Assembly (NCBI GenBank): GCA_902492935.1
Contig: CABUNJ010000002.1
Location: 50,823-114,822, forward strand
Reading direction: 5' to 3'
Length of the DNA stretch: 64,000 nucleotides
Source of the DNA: an uncultured Collinsella sp.
Lineage (GTDB): Bacteria > Actinomycetota > Coriobacteriia > Coriobacteriales > Coriobacteriaceae
The translations under genes and the position numbers were made by a program. The notes under the pieces were generated by a model, which worked only from the letters and a program-made list of their open reading frames with translations, did not search any database and had not been told where the DNA came from. The stretch's first letter is position 1, and each line of letters starts with the position of its first letter. Positions 16,092 to 24,856 of the stretch are shown one piece after another.

Positions 16092-17614
16092 TGGCGTTCG
16101 AGACGTTTGCCGTTCACGCGGCCTGCATCCGCGGCGTCGAGGCGATTCACGTCACGGTCGAGGTCTCGCTTGCCGGCGGCGTTCCGGGCATTCAGATGCT
16201 CGGCATCCCGAGTATGGAGGTGATGGAGTCACGTGGTCGTATTCGCTGCGCGATGCGCTCCGCCGGGTTCGAGATCCCGCGCTCGGGCATTACGGTCAAT
16301 CTGGCGCCCGGCGATATTCGCAAGACCGGTAGCGGCTTTGATCTGCCCATCGCCATCGCGGTCCTAGCGGCCGATGGTCAGATTCCCCGCGACAATCTCG
16401 ATCGTTGTCTTATCGCCGGCGAGCTTGGCTTGGACGGTACGGTGCTTCCTGTCAAGGGCGAGGTGGCGTTTCAGTTATTGGCGCGTGATTTGGGGCTGTC
16501 CTTTATCGCCGGCAGGTCAGACCAGCATGTGCCACTCGCGGGCGTGGATTGTGGATTCATCGATCATTTGTCTCAGCTTGCTCATGGTATGGGCGATGCC
16601 GCGCGGCACTACATGGATTCTGAGGGTGCCGAGGCGACCTTTGAGCCTGAGCTCGACTATGCCGACGTGCTGGGGCAGGAAGTCGCTAAGCGCGGCATGG
16701 CGCTTGCGGCGGCAGGAGAACTCGGCTTGCTCATGATTGGGTCCCCGGGATCGGGCAAGACGATGCTCGCACGCCGTATGACCGGCATCCTGCCCGAGCT
16801 TTCCGTTGAGGATCAACAGGAGGCGCTGTGCATCCATTCGGTTTTGGGTGAGAACATTGATGGCTTGTTGGCGGGGCACCGGCCCTTCCGCAGTCCCCAC
16901 CACAGCATTTCAACGGCTGGCCTCATTGGCGGCGGGCGCCCGGTGCATCCGGGTGAGATCAGCCTGGCTCATGGCGGTGTGCTCTTTTTGGACGAGCTTG
17001 CCGAGTTTCCCACGGGTGTGCTACAGACGCTCAGACAGCCTATCGAGCGAGGCTATGTGAGGATCGTACGCGTCGACGGGGCCTTTACCTTCCCGTCGCG
17101 CTTTCAGCTGCTGGCTGCGAGCAATCCCTGCCCCTGCGGCTTTTTGGGCGATCGCGAGGTGCCGTGTCGCTGCTCGGCGGCGATGGTCGAGCGCTATCGG
17201 TCTAAACTGCGCGGTCCTTTGGCCGACCGTATCGACATGATGATCGATGTGACCCGTCCCGACCCCCAAGTGATTATCGAGGGTGCGGAGGGTATGTCGT
17301 CGGCCGAGTTACGTGACTACGTTGTGCGCGGTCGCGCCTTTCGCGCCTGGCGCGAGTCCCGTATGGACGATGCGGATGCCGAGGCCGAGGATGACGAGAC
17401 ACGGTCCATTGACGGCGTCGTTTCGACCTTTGAGCTCGATGATGCTGCCGAGAAATGCGTGCTCGGTCTGTCCAAACGCACGCATCTCACAGGGCGTGGC
17501 ATTGTGCGTCTGGTTCGCATTGCGCGCACGATCGCCGATGTCGCCGAGAGCGAGCAAGTGACGCAGGACCACGTGCTCGAGGCGGCGATGTACCAGGGAA
17601 GGAGGGACCAATGA
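16091..17614 (+). CDS. comM: YifB/ComM family AAA+ protein (Mg-chelatase-like)
   Basis: In naturally competent bacteria ComM is a hexameric helicase that drives branch migration while donor DNA is integrated. The 507-residue protein has an N-terminal Lon-like fold (LAGGVPGIQMLGIPS). The Walker A loop GSPGSGKTML lies at about residues 217-226 and Walker B VLFLDELAEF at about 297-306. A zinc-ribbon-like CPCGFLGDREVPCRC insert and the C-terminal Mg-chelatase domain follow. The ATG at 16091 overlaps the yraN stop (TGATG). dprA follows by overlap, so the two competence functions are coupled. Confidence 0.95.
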   Translation: MAFETFAVHAACIRGVEAIHVTVEVSLAGGVPGIQMLGIPSMEVMESRGRIRCAMRSAGFEIPRSGITVNLAPGDIRKTGSGFDLPIAIAVLAADGQIPRDNLDRCLIAGELGLDGTVLPVKGEVAFQLLARDLGLSFIAGRSDQHVPLAGVDCGFIDHLSQLAHGMGDAARHYMDSEGAEATFEPELDYADVLGQEVAKRGMALAAAGELGLLMIGSPGSGKTMLARRMTGILPELSVEDQQEALCIHSVLGENIDGLLAGHRPFRSPHHSISTAGLIGGGRPVHPGEISLAHGGVLFLDELAEFPTGVLQTLRQPIERGYVRIVRVDGAFTFPSRFQLLAASNPCPCGFLGDREVPCRCSAAMVERYRSKLRGPLADRIDMMIDVTRPDPQVIIEGAEGMSSAELRDYVVRGRAFRAWRESRMDDADAEAEDDETRSIDGVVSTFELDDAAEKCVLGLSKRTHLTGRGIVRLVRIARTIADVAESEQVTQDHVLEAAMYQGRRDQ

Positions 17615-18546
17615 TGGCCGAGGGGACCTTCGAGCTGCATCCAGGTGATGCGTTGTATCCCGAGACCGTTTTAGAGCTATCTGATGTACCCCAGACGCTT
17701 TATGTGCGCGGCAACCCCGAGGTGCTTTCGACGCCCGCGCTCTCCATCATCGGCGCGCGCAAGGCCTCGCCGTATGGTCTTGCCGTGGCAGAGCTTGCGG
17801 CAAAGGTGGCGGTTGATGCGGGAGTGACGGTTGTTTCGGGCGGCGCGGTCGGTTGTGACCAGGCCTCGGGTTGGGCTGCGGTCAACGCCGGCGGCAAACA
17901 CGTCGTGGTGCTGGGGACGGGCGCCGACGTGGTCTACCCGCGTTCGAGCGCGGGGCTTATTACTCGCACGCTCGATACGGGTGGCGCGGTCGTGTCGATC
18001 TCTCCGTGGGGCATGGGTCCGCGCAAGTTTGCCTTTCCGCGCCGCAATCGCGTGATCGCGGCCCTGTCGCAAGCCCTCTTTGTATCCGAGGCGGGTATGC
18101 CTTCCGGGACGTTTTCTACAGCCGAGGCTGCTATGGATTTGGGGCGCGAACTTCTTGCCGTGCCGGGATCGATCCTATCGCCCGAGTCGCGTGGCACGAA
18201 TTACCTCATTGCGAACGGTGCCTGCTGCATCATCGACGAGGAATCTATCGAGATGGCTATCTCACGCATCTACGGCACCCTGCGCTACTCGCGCCCCGAT
18301 GCTCCCGGCATTGCCGACCTGGATCCAACACAGCAGACCGTGATGCATGCGCTCATCGCCTCTCCGCTCAAGGTCGACGACATCGCGGCGCTCGTCTCGC
18401 TCGATGCTGTCGGCGTACTCAAACTCTTGGGTTCGCTTGAACTCGAGGGCCTTATCGAGCGCATGATGGATGGAAGGTATGCGCCCTCCAAGTTTGCCCT
18501 TCACGCCCAGACGCCCTTCGGTCACAATGGAAAACGTGTCAATTAG
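17611..18546 (+). CDS. dprA: DNA processing protein DprA
   Basis: DprA binds incoming single-stranded DNA and loads RecA during transformation. The 311-residue protein has the Rossmann-like core: SIIGARKASPYG (about residues 44-55), VVSGGAVGCDQASG and VVVLGTGADVVYP. KFAFPRRNRVIAALS, SGTFSTAEAAMDLGRELLAVPG and a C-terminal winged helix (about residues 240-300) follow. The usual SG-A-RGID-AAH segment reads SGGAVGCDQASG, so the common Arg and His are changed. The ATG at 17611 overlaps the comM stop. Confidence 0.94.
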   Translation: MMAEGTFELHPGDALYPETVLELSDVPQTLYVRGNPEVLSTPALSIIGARKASPYGLAVAELAAKVAVDAGVTVVSGGAVGCDQASGWAAVNAGGKHVVVLGTGADVVYPRSSAGLITRTLDTGGAVVSISPWGMGPRKFAFPRRNRVIAALSQALFVSEAGMPSGTFSTAEAAMDLGRELLAVPGSILSPESRGTNYLIANGACCIIDEESIEMAISRIYGTLRYSRPDAPGIADLDPTQQTVMHALIASPLKVDDIAALVSLDAVGVLKLLGSLELEGLIERMMDGRYAPSKFALHAQTPFGHNGKRVN

Positions 18547-18560
18547 AAAGGTGTTTGCAG

Positions 18561-19898
18561 ATGCAGTTCGATCAGGTGACGGTTATCGGTGGCGGTCTGG
18601 CGGGTTCGGAATGCGCGATCCAGCTGGCAGACCGCGGGTTTGCCGTAAAGCTGTGCGAGATGCGCCCCCAGGTGAGCTCCCCGGCTCACCATACCGATCA
18701 CCTGGCAGAGCTCGTCTGCTCCAATTCGTTTAAGTCGACCCGTCCGGATTCCGCGGCTGGTTTGCTGAAGGCCGAGCTTGAGCGCATGGGTTCAGTCCTG
18801 CTCGATTGCGCCCATCGCGCGGCTGTTCCCGCCGGCGGGGCCTTGGCGGTCGACCGCGTCAAGTTTTCCGAGCTTGTCGAGGCCGAGGTTGCCGCCCGCC
18901 CCAATATCGAGGTCGTGCACGGCGAGGTCACGCAGATTCCCGAGGGCCACGTGGTCATTGCCGCGGGCCCGCTATGTTCACCGGCGCTGAGCGAAGAGGT
19001 CATGAAGCTCGTCGGTGGCGACGCCCTTGCGTTCTTTGATGCGGCGGCGCCGATCGTCGATGCCTCCACGCTCGATATGGACGTGCTGTTCTCGCAGTCG
19101 CGCTACGAGGAGCAGGGGAGCGGCGACTATCTCAACGCTCCGCTCAACAAGGAGGAGTACGAGGCCTTTATCGAGGCGCTTACCACGGCCGACCGCGTGG
19201 TGCTCAAGGATTTTGAGGGCGGCGATCTGTTTCAGGCCTGCCAGCCAGCCGAGGAAGTTGCACGCACCGGCAAGGATGCCATTCGCTTTGGCGCCATGAA
19301 GCCCGTCGGCCTCACCGACCCGCGTACCGGACGTCGCCCCTGGGCGGCGATTCAGCTGCGTGCCGAGAACAAGGAGAAGACCGCCTATAACCTGGTGGGT
19401 TTCCAGACCAACCTGACCTTTGGCGAGCAGAAGCGCGTCTTTCATATGGTGCCGGGCCTGGAGAACGCTGAGTTCTTCCGCTACGGTGTCATGCACCGCA
19501 ATACCTTTGTCGACGCCCCGCACGTGCTCGATGGTACCTTTGCCGTGCCCGGTACCGGCGTGCGCCTGGCCGGTCAGATCACCGGCACCGAGGGGTACAT
19601 GGAAGCCGTGGCGACAGGTCTCCTCGCGGCGCTCAACACGTATGCCGAGGCTATCGGTGCCGCGGGCGTCGAGTTGCCGCGCGTGGGCGCCCTGGGCGCG
19701 CTCGTGGGCTATGCGACCGATCCTGCCACCGTGGGCTATCAGCCTATGCATGTCAACTTTGGCCTGGTGCCGCCACTCGAGGATGGTAAGCGCCGCAGCA
19801 AGCGCGACCGCTACCAGGCCTATGCGGACCGTGCGCTCGAGGCCCTGGATGCCTATCTGGCAACTCGCCCCGATCTGTTTGGAGGCGACCGGTCATAG
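18561..19898 (+). CDS. trmFO: tRNA (uracil-54-C5) methyltransferase, folate/FAD-dependent
   Basis: TrmFO makes ribothymidine at position 54 of tRNA using methylene-tetrahydrofolate and FAD. The 445-residue protein opens with VTVIGGGLAGSECAIQLADRG, the FAD-binding dinucleotide fold, then LCEMRP and AELVCSNSFKS with the catalytic Cys region. NLVGFQTNLTFGEQKRVF and GVRLAGQITGTEGYMEA follow. The ATG at 18561 has AAAGG 9 nt upstream. trmFO next to dprA and xerC is a common Gram-positive order (topA is usual but absent here). Confidence 0.97.
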   Translation: MQFDQVTVIGGGLAGSECAIQLADRGFAVKLCEMRPQVSSPAHHTDHLAELVCSNSFKSTRPDSAAGLLKAELERMGSVLLDCAHRAAVPAGGALAVDRVKFSELVEAEVAARPNIEVVHGEVTQIPEGHVVIAAGPLCSPALSEEVMKLVGGDALAFFDAAAPIVDASTLDMDVLFSQSRYEEQGSGDYLNAPLNKEEYEAFIEALTTADRVVLKDFEGGDLFQACQPAEEVARTGKDAIRFGAMKPVGLTDPRTGRRPWAAIQLRAENKEKTAYNLVGFQTNLTFGEQKRVFHMVPGLENAEFFRYGVMHRNTFVDAPHVLDGTFAVPGTGVRLAGQITGTEGYMEAVATGLLAALNTYAEAIGAAGVELPRVGALGALVGYATDPATVGYQPMHVNFGLVPPLEDGKRRSKRDRYQAYADRALEALDAYLATRPDLFGGDRS

Positions 19899-20815
19899 CC
19901 TTTGACCTGTACGACACTGTCGACTCGTTTATCGCCTATATCGCACGTGTCGAGGGACTTTCTTCCAACACGGTGACGGCCTATGGCTCGAGGCTGGAGC
20001 GCTTTGCTGCCTGGTGCGAGCGCGAGGATATCGATGCCTTCGCTGCCGACGTGCGCACCATCCGTCGCTATCTTGCCGAGCTTTCGCGTGAACAGGTGGC
20101 TCCCCGAACGCTTGCGGCGCATCTGTCTGCCATTCGCTCGCTCTATCGGTGGATGGCTGCCGAGGGGATTGTCGAGGGTGATGCGGTCTCGGCGATCGCA
20201 TCGCCCAAGCTGCCGCGCGACCTGCCGGGCGTCCTTACGACCCAGCAGGTCGAGGCGCTGCTCAAGACGCCTGATACCTCGACGCCCGCGGGACTGCGCG
20301 ATGCGGCGATGCTCGAGCTGCTCTATGCCTCGGGTGCTCGTATCTCTGAGCTCGCAGCACTCAATGTGGAGTCCATCGCTTGGTCCGAACGCACGCTGCG
20401 CCTTTGGGGCAAGGGGAGCAAAGAACGTATCGTCCCTCTGTATCGTCGTGCGCTCGAGGCGACGCGCCTCTATATTGAGGAGGGGAGGCCGGAGTTGCTC
20501 GCTCAGGCAAAGCGCCGCGACCTCGCTACCGGGCCGCATCCGCTGCTTATATCGGCGCGCGGCAATCGCATGAGCGCCGCCATGCTCCGGCGGCGGTTCC
20601 ATACGCTGGCGACGCTCGCCGGCATTCCGGCCGACATCGCCCCGCATGCGATGCGCCATACCTTTGCGACCGACTTGCTCGAGGGTGGTGCGGACCTGCG
20701 CTCGGTTCAAGAGCTGCTGGGTCATGCGAGCCTGTCCACGACGCAAATCTACACGCATCTCACGCCCGATCGGCTCAAACGTGCCGTGGCTCAAGCCCAT
20801 CCCCGCGGCGAATAG
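19895..20815 (+). CDS. xerC: Tyrosine recombinase XerC/XerD type, probable ATA start
   Basis: Xer recombinases resolve chromosome dimers at dif. The protein has the N-terminal SAM-like domain (VDSFIAYIARVEGLSSNTVTAYGSRL) and the catalytic Arg in YASGARISELAAL. It also has LWGKGSKERIVPL with the Lys, HAMRHTFAT, LLGHASLSTTQIYTHL with the second His, and the nucleophilic Tyr. The first NTG codon that keeps most of the N-terminal domain is CTG 19907, and the first GTG (19973) would delete its first helix. The ATA at 19895 overlaps the trmFO stop and has GGAGG 9 nt upstream, so it is the best placed start. XerC and XerD cannot be told apart here. Confidence 0.9.
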   Translation: MAFDLYDTVDSFIAYIARVEGLSSNTVTAYGSRLERFAAWCEREDIDAFAADVRTIRRYLAELSREQVAPRTLAAHLSAIRSLYRWMAAEGIVEGDAVSAIASPKLPRDLPGVLTTQQVEALLKTPDTSTPAGLRDAAMLELLYASGARISELAALNVESIAWSERTLRLWGKGSKERIVPLYRRALEATRLYIEEGRPELLAQAKRRDLATGPHPLLISARGNRMSAAMLRRRFHTLATLAGIPADIAPHAMRHTFATDLLEGGADLRSVQELLGHASLSTTQIYTHLTPDRLKRAVAQAHPRGE

Positions 20816-20864
20816 TGGCTGGGACGTCCCGCGTTGCACTCAGGTGTGTGGTTTTGATTGCGGG

Positions 20865-20893
20865 TTGGCAGGAAGATGCATTCCTGCTATCAT
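20865..20893 (+). promoter_or_regulatory. Promoter of rpsB-tsf with palindromic spacer
   Basis: TTGGCA (20865-20870), a 17-bp spacer and TATCAT (20888-20893) with an upstream TGC make a strong extended -10 promoter. The inverted repeat GCAGGAA-GATGCA-TTCCTGC (20868-20887) fills the spacer and could be an operator. Confidence 0.75.
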
Positions 20894-20899
20894 TCATCG

Positions 20900-21034
20900 G
20901 GTTGCTTCACGGCAACATGTTTTTATCACGCACGCGCGGCTACTTCATACCGTGGTGCCCGGGCTTTGGTAGCACATGTCCGGGTTGGTTTTGGAGGATG
21001 ACCCCGCGCGGAGGCAAACCACAGGAGGTTTAAC
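20900..21034 (+). promoter_or_regulatory. rpsB leader region
   Basis: About 135 nt lie between the likely start of transcription and the rpsB ATG. The leader has a GTTGC/GCAAC hairpin near its start, followed by a T-rich stretch, and a second GC-rich structure (GTGC/GCAC with CCCGG/CCGGG) before the CAGGAGG site. Ribosomal protein S2 leaders are self-regulated in several phyla; here this is inference. Confidence 0.4.
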
Positions 21035-21763
21035 ATGGCTACCAAGATTAATATCCGCACCCTGCTCGAGGCCGGCTGCCACTTCGGTCACCAGACCCGT
21101 CGCTGGAACCCCAAGATGAAGCCGTTCATCTTCGGTGAGCGCAACGGCATCTACATCCTTGACCTCAAGCAGACCATCCTCGACGCCGACCAGGCCTACA
21201 CCTTCGTCAAGAACGTCGCCAAGGGCGGCAACGTGCTGTTCGTCGGCACCAAGAAGCAGGCTCAGGAGGCCGTCAAGAACGCTGCTGAGCGCGCCAACAT
21301 GCCCTACATCAACCAGCGTTGGCTCGGCGGTATGCTGACCAACTTCGTCACCATCCGCTCCCGCATCAACCGCATGGAGGAGCTCGAGGCCATGGTCGAG
21401 GACGGCCGTATGGCAGTGCTCCCCAAGAAGGAGCAGGCTGTTCTCGGCAAGGAGCTCACCAAGCTCCAGACCAACCTCGGTGGCGCCCGCGACATGAAGG
21501 GTCTGCCCCAGGCTCTCTTCGTCATCGACACCAAGCGCGAGGAGAACGCCATCAAGGAGGCTCAGCGCCTGAACATCCCCGTCGTCGCTCTGATCGACAC
21601 CAACTCCGATCCCGACGAGGTCGAGTACGGCATCCCCTGCAACGATGACGCTATCTCCGCTGTCACCCTTATGTGCGAGCTCATGGCTGACGCCTGCCTC
21701 GCTGGCTCCGGCAAGGAGCAGGTCTCCGAGGCCGAGATGGCCGCTGAGCCCAAGGCCGAGTAA
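21035..21763 (+). CDS. rpsB: 30S ribosomal protein S2
   Basis: S2 is a late-binding small-subunit protein. The 242-residue sequence has LLEAGCHFGHQTRRWNPKMKPFIFGERNGIYILDL and the conserved RWLGGMLTNFVTIRSRI, followed by ALFVIDTKREENAIKEAQRLNIPVVALIDTNSDP. The ATG at 21035 follows CAGGAGG. It is paired with tsf, as in nearly all bacteria. Confidence 0.98.
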   Translation: MATKINIRTLLEAGCHFGHQTRRWNPKMKPFIFGERNGIYILDLKQTILDADQAYTFVKNVAKGGNVLFVGTKKQAQEAVKNAAERANMPYINQRWLGGMLTNFVTIRSRINRMEELEAMVEDGRMAVLPKKEQAVLGKELTKLQTNLGGARDMKGLPQALFVIDTKREENAIKEAQRLNIPVVALIDTNSDPDEVEYGIPCNDDAISAVTLMCELMADACLAGSGKEQVSEAEMAAEPKAE

Positions 21764-21808
21764 ATCAGTCTTAGTTAATTCTTTTTCATCTCTTTGAAAG
21801 GAACCACA

Positions 21809-22678
21809 ATGGCCCAGATTACCGCCGCTATGGTCAAGCAGCTCCGCGAGATGACCGACTCCCCGATGATGGAGTGCAAGAAGGCTCTCGTCGAGGCTGA
21901 CGGCGACATGGACGCCGCTGTCGACGTTCTGCGTAAGAACGGCCTTGCCAAGGCTGCCAAGAAGGCTGGCCGTGAGACCAACGAGGGCGCTGTCGCCGCG
22001 TTCGTCTCCGAGGATGGCAAGACCGGCGCTCTGCTCGAGCTCTCCTGCGAGACCGACTTCGTTGGCTCCAACGCCAAGTTCACCGGCTTTGCTTCCAAGG
22101 TCGCTGAGGTTGTCGCTACCACCGAGCCTGCTGACGTCGACGCTCTGCTCGAGAAGCCGATGGGCGAGGAGACCGTTTCCTCCGAGCTCACCGAGATGAT
22201 TCACATCATGGGCGAGAACATGAAGATCTCCCGCTTCGCTGCCCGCAAGGCTGAGAACGGCGCTCTCGCTTCTTACATCCACATGGGTGGTAAGATCGGC
22301 GTCCTCGTCGAGTTTGCTTTCGAGAAGGCCGAGACCGCTCAGGCTGAGTCCTTCAAGACCTTCGCTCACGACGTTGCCCTTCAGGTTGCCGCCGTCGCCC
22401 CGATCTGCGCTACCCGCGATCAGGTTCCGGCCGAGACCGTCGAGCACGAGAAGCAGATCTACATGGCTCAGGCTGCCGAGTCCGGCAAGCCCGAGGCCAT
22501 TCAGGAGAAGATGGCTGTCGGCCGTCTGGAGAAGTTCTACAAGCAGTCCGTGCTCACCGAGCAGGAGTTCATCAAGGACAGCTCCCTCACCATCAAGAAG
22601 TACGCTGAGCAGGTCTCCAAGGAGCTCGGCGACACCATTACCGTCGTTGCCTTTGACCGTCTGGTCCGTGGCGAGTAA
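21809..22678 (+). CDS. tsf: Translation elongation factor Ts
   Basis: EF-Ts exchanges GDP for GTP on EF-Tu. The 289-residue protein starts with a UBA-like domain (MAQITAAMVKQLREMTDSPMMECKKALVEADGDMDAAVDVLRKNG). The TDFV-type EF-Tu contact is seen in LELSCETDFVGSN, and the dimerisation core follows. The ATG at 21809 has GAAAGGA 6 nt upstream; an in-frame TTG at 21794 is less likely. It ends the rpsB-tsf operon. Confidence 0.98.
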   Translation: MAQITAAMVKQLREMTDSPMMECKKALVEADGDMDAAVDVLRKNGLAKAAKKAGRETNEGAVAAFVSEDGKTGALLELSCETDFVGSNAKFTGFASKVAEVVATTEPADVDALLEKPMGEETVSSELTEMIHIMGENMKISRFAARKAENGALASYIHMGGKIGVLVEFAFEKAETAQAESFKTFAHDVALQVAAVAPICATRDQVPAETVEHEKQIYMAQAAESGKPEAIQEKMAVGRLEKFYKQSVLTEQEFIKDSSLTIKKYAEQVSKELGDTITVVAFDRLVRGE

Positions 22679-22701
22679 ATAAGCTCTTGTAGCTGGTAAT
22701 G

Positions 22702-22736
22702 AGCAGGCTGTGGGTTTTACTCACAGCCTGCTTTTT
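22702..22736 (+). terminator. Terminator after tsf
   Basis: AGCAGGCTGTG and CACAGCCTGCT arms (22702-22712, 22722-22732) are followed by TTTTT. Confidence 0.92.
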
Positions 22737-22757
22737 CATGGCTCTTCTTAGAGCCTT

Positions 22758-22766
22758 TGATAGAAT
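22758..22766 (+). promoter_or_regulatory. Extended -10 of the pyrH operon
   Basis: TGATAGAAT (TGN plus TAGAAT) lies 31 nt upstream of the pyrH start. The -35 is poor, as expected for an extended -10 promoter. Confidence 0.5.
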
Positions 22767-22796
22767 GTTGAGAGTTCAATCTAAAGGAGGATCGCT

Positions 22797-23519
22797 TTGT
22801 CCGACATCCGATATAAACGCGTGCTTCTTAAGCTTTCTGGCGAAGCACTGATGGGCGACGGCCAATATGGCATCGACCCCAAGGTTACCGACCATCTTGC
22901 TAAGCAGGTCAAGGAGCTGCTCGCCGTTGGTCATGAGGTCGGCGTCGTTGTCGGCGGCGGCAATATTTTCCGCGGCATGGCCGGCGCTGCCGGTGGCATG
23001 GAGCGTGCTCAGGCCGACTACATGGGCATGCTGGCAACCGTTATGAACGCGCTCGCCCTGCAGGATGCCTTCGAGCATAACGATGTTCCCTGCCGCGTGA
23101 TGAGCGCTATCCAGATGAACGAGATCTGCGAGCCCTATATTCGCCGTCGCGCCATCAACCACCTTTCCAAGGGCAACGTCGTTATTTTTGCCGCCGGTTC
23201 GGGCAATCCGTACTTTACGACCGACACCGCCGCGGCTCTTCGTGCGTGCGAGATCGGCGCCGAGATTCTGATCAAGGCCACCAAGGTTGACGGCATCTAT
23301 GACAAGGATCCCGTCAAGTGCGCCGATGCCGTCCGTTTTGACAAGATTACCTATCACGAGGTTCTCGTCCGCGGCCTGCAGGTTATGGATTCCACGGCTA
23401 CGGCACTGTGCCAGGATAACCGTATGCCGATTTTGGTCCTCAACATCGATGGCGAGGACACCGTCAAGCGCGCGCTTTCGGGTGAGCCCGTCGGCACGCT
23501 CGTCTATCAGGAGGATTAA
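22797..23519 (+). CDS. pyrH: UMP kinase
   Basis: PyrH phosphorylates UMP to UDP as a hexamer. The 240-residue protein has the amino-acid-kinase pattern: RVLLKLSGEALMG (residues 8-20), GVVVGGGNIFRG, ADYMGMLATVMNALAL, and FAAGSGNPYFTTDTAAALRA. IKATKVDGIYDKDP follows. The start is TTG at 22797 with AAAGGAGG 6 nt upstream. It leads a long operon pyrH-frr-uppS-cdsA-dxr-rseP-ispG-proS with gaps mostly of a few bases. Confidence 0.98.
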   Translation: MSDIRYKRVLLKLSGEALMGDGQYGIDPKVTDHLAKQVKELLAVGHEVGVVVGGGNIFRGMAGAAGGMERAQADYMGMLATVMNALALQDAFEHNDVPCRVMSAIQMNEICEPYIRRRAINHLSKGNVVIFAAGSGNPYFTTDTAAALRACEIGAEILIKATKVDGIYDKDPVKCADAVRFDKITYHEVLVRGLQVMDSTATALCQDNRMPILVLNIDGEDTVKRALSGEPVGTLVYQED

Positions 23520-23521
23520 GC

Positions 23522-24058
23522 ATGGCAGAGAACATCACCGCCCACATGGACAAGTCGCTCGAGTCCCTCAAGCATAACTTCTCCAAGGTCCGTACCGGCC
23601 GCGCCAATGCCAACATTCTGTCCGACATCACCGTCGATTATTACGGTGTTCCCACGCCGGTCACGCAGGTTGCCGCCGTCAAGACCCCCGAGGCCCACAT
23701 GCTGCTCATCGAGCCGTGGGACAAGGCACTCATCAACGCTATCGTCAAGGCCATCGGCGCTTCCGATCTGGGTATTACCCCCAACTCCGATGGCACCGTC
23801 GTTCGTCTGCCGTTCCCGGCTCCCACCGAGGAGCGCCGTCGCGAGCTCGTCAAGGAGTGCCGCGAGTACGCCGAGCAGGCCAAGGTGTCTATCCGTAACA
23901 TCCGTCGCGACTTCAACAACAAGCTCGAGCGCGATGAGGAGCTCACCGAGGATGATGTCCGTCGCGAGCAGGCCAAGGTCCAGAAGCACACCGATGAGTA
24001 TGTCGCCAAGGTCGAGGAGCTTCTGAAGGAAAAAGAAGCCGAGGTCATGGAGATCTAA
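23522..24058 (+). CDS. frr: Ribosome recycling factor
   Basis: RRF splits post-termination ribosomes together with EF-G. The 178-residue sequence has the three-helix-bundle signatures: ESLKHNFSKVRTGRANANILSDI, VDYYGVPTPVTQVAAVKTPEAHMLLIEPWD, GITPNSDGTVVRLPFPAPTEERRRELVK, and KVSIRNIRRDFNNKL. The ATG at 23522 lies 3 nt after the pyrH stop. Confidence 0.98.
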   Translation: MAENITAHMDKSLESLKHNFSKVRTGRANANILSDITVDYYGVPTPVTQVAAVKTPEAHMLLIEPWDKALINAIVKAIGASDLGITPNSDGTVVRLPFPAPTEERRRELVKECREYAEQAKVSIRNIRRDFNNKLERDEELTEDDVRREQAKVQKHTDEYVAKVEELLKEKEAEVMEI

Positions 24059-24059
24059 G

Positions 24060-24854
24060 GTGCAATACGACGAGCATAAACTGGTCGAGTACTTTGCCGA
24101 CGCCCCTGCGGGCGTCGGTTTTTCCGACCTTGACCTCAATAACATTCCGCACCATATCTCGTGCATCATGGACGGCAACGGTCGTTGGGCCACATCGCGC
24201 GGTCTTGCACGCACCGAGGGCCACAAGGCGGGTATCGTCTCCCTTCGCGAGATTATTACCGCTTGCGTGCGTCTGGGCGTCGACGTGCTTTCGGCCTATG
24301 CGTTTTCGACCGAAAACTGGAATCGCCCTCAGCACGAAGTCAACGTTCTGATGCACCTGTTTGCCAAGACGTTCATCGACGAGCTGCCGCTTCTGAAGCG
24401 CGAAAACGTGCGCGTTGTCTTTTTGGGTGACATTTCCGCGCTGCCCAAGAAGACCCGCGATGTTTTTGAACGCGGTCTTGCCGAGTGCGCCAATCACACC
24501 GGCATGACGCTGGCGCTTGCCGTCAACTACGGCGCGCGTGCCGAGATTACCCGCGCTGTCCGTCAGATCGCACTCGACGCTGCTGCCGGTAAGATCGATC
24601 CTGGCGCAATTGATGACGACATGGTGGCTTCCCACCTCTATACCGCCGGCCTTCCCGATCCTGAGCTTGTGATTCGCACTTCTGGTGAGCTGCGCCTTTC
24701 GAACTATTTGCTGTGGCAGGTGGCTTATTCCGAATTTTACGTCACCGATACCTATTGGCCCGACTTTGATCGTTGGGGCCTTGTCGACGCCATTTTGGCC
24801 TATCAGGGCCGTGACCGTAGGTTTGGTGGTCTGAGCAAGACCGAGGAGGCTTAA
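24060..24854 (+). CDS. uppS: Isoprenyl transferase (undecaprenyl diphosphate synthase type)
   Basis: This cis-prenyltransferase condenses isopentenyl diphosphate onto farnesyl diphosphate, making the lipid carrier for cell-wall synthesis. The 264-residue protein has ISCIMDGNGRWATSRGL (catalytic Asp, about residues 32-48), AFSTENWNRP and DPELVIRTSGELRLSNYLLWQVAYSEFYVTDTYWPDF. About 30 residues precede the fold. The GTG at 24060 comes one base after the frr stop. In actinobacteria the product may be decaprenyl or shorter; sequence alone does not decide. Confidence 0.95.
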   Translation: MQYDEHKLVEYFADAPAGVGFSDLDLNNIPHHISCIMDGNGRWATSRGLARTEGHKAGIVSLREIITACVRLGVDVLSAYAFSTENWNRPQHEVNVLMHLFAKTFIDELPLLKRENVRVVFLGDISALPKKTRDVFERGLAECANHTGMTLALAVNYGARAEITRAVRQIALDAAAGKIDPGAIDDDMVASHLYTAGLPDPELVIRTSGELRLSNYLLWQVAYSEFYVTDTYWPDFDRWGLVDAILAYQGRDRRFGGLSKTEEA

Positions 24855-24856
24855 TC

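Noticed and set aside
20815..21033. 72-residue open frame between xer and rpsB
   Set aside because: It covers the rpsB promoter and leader; composition and lack of similarity argue against a gene.
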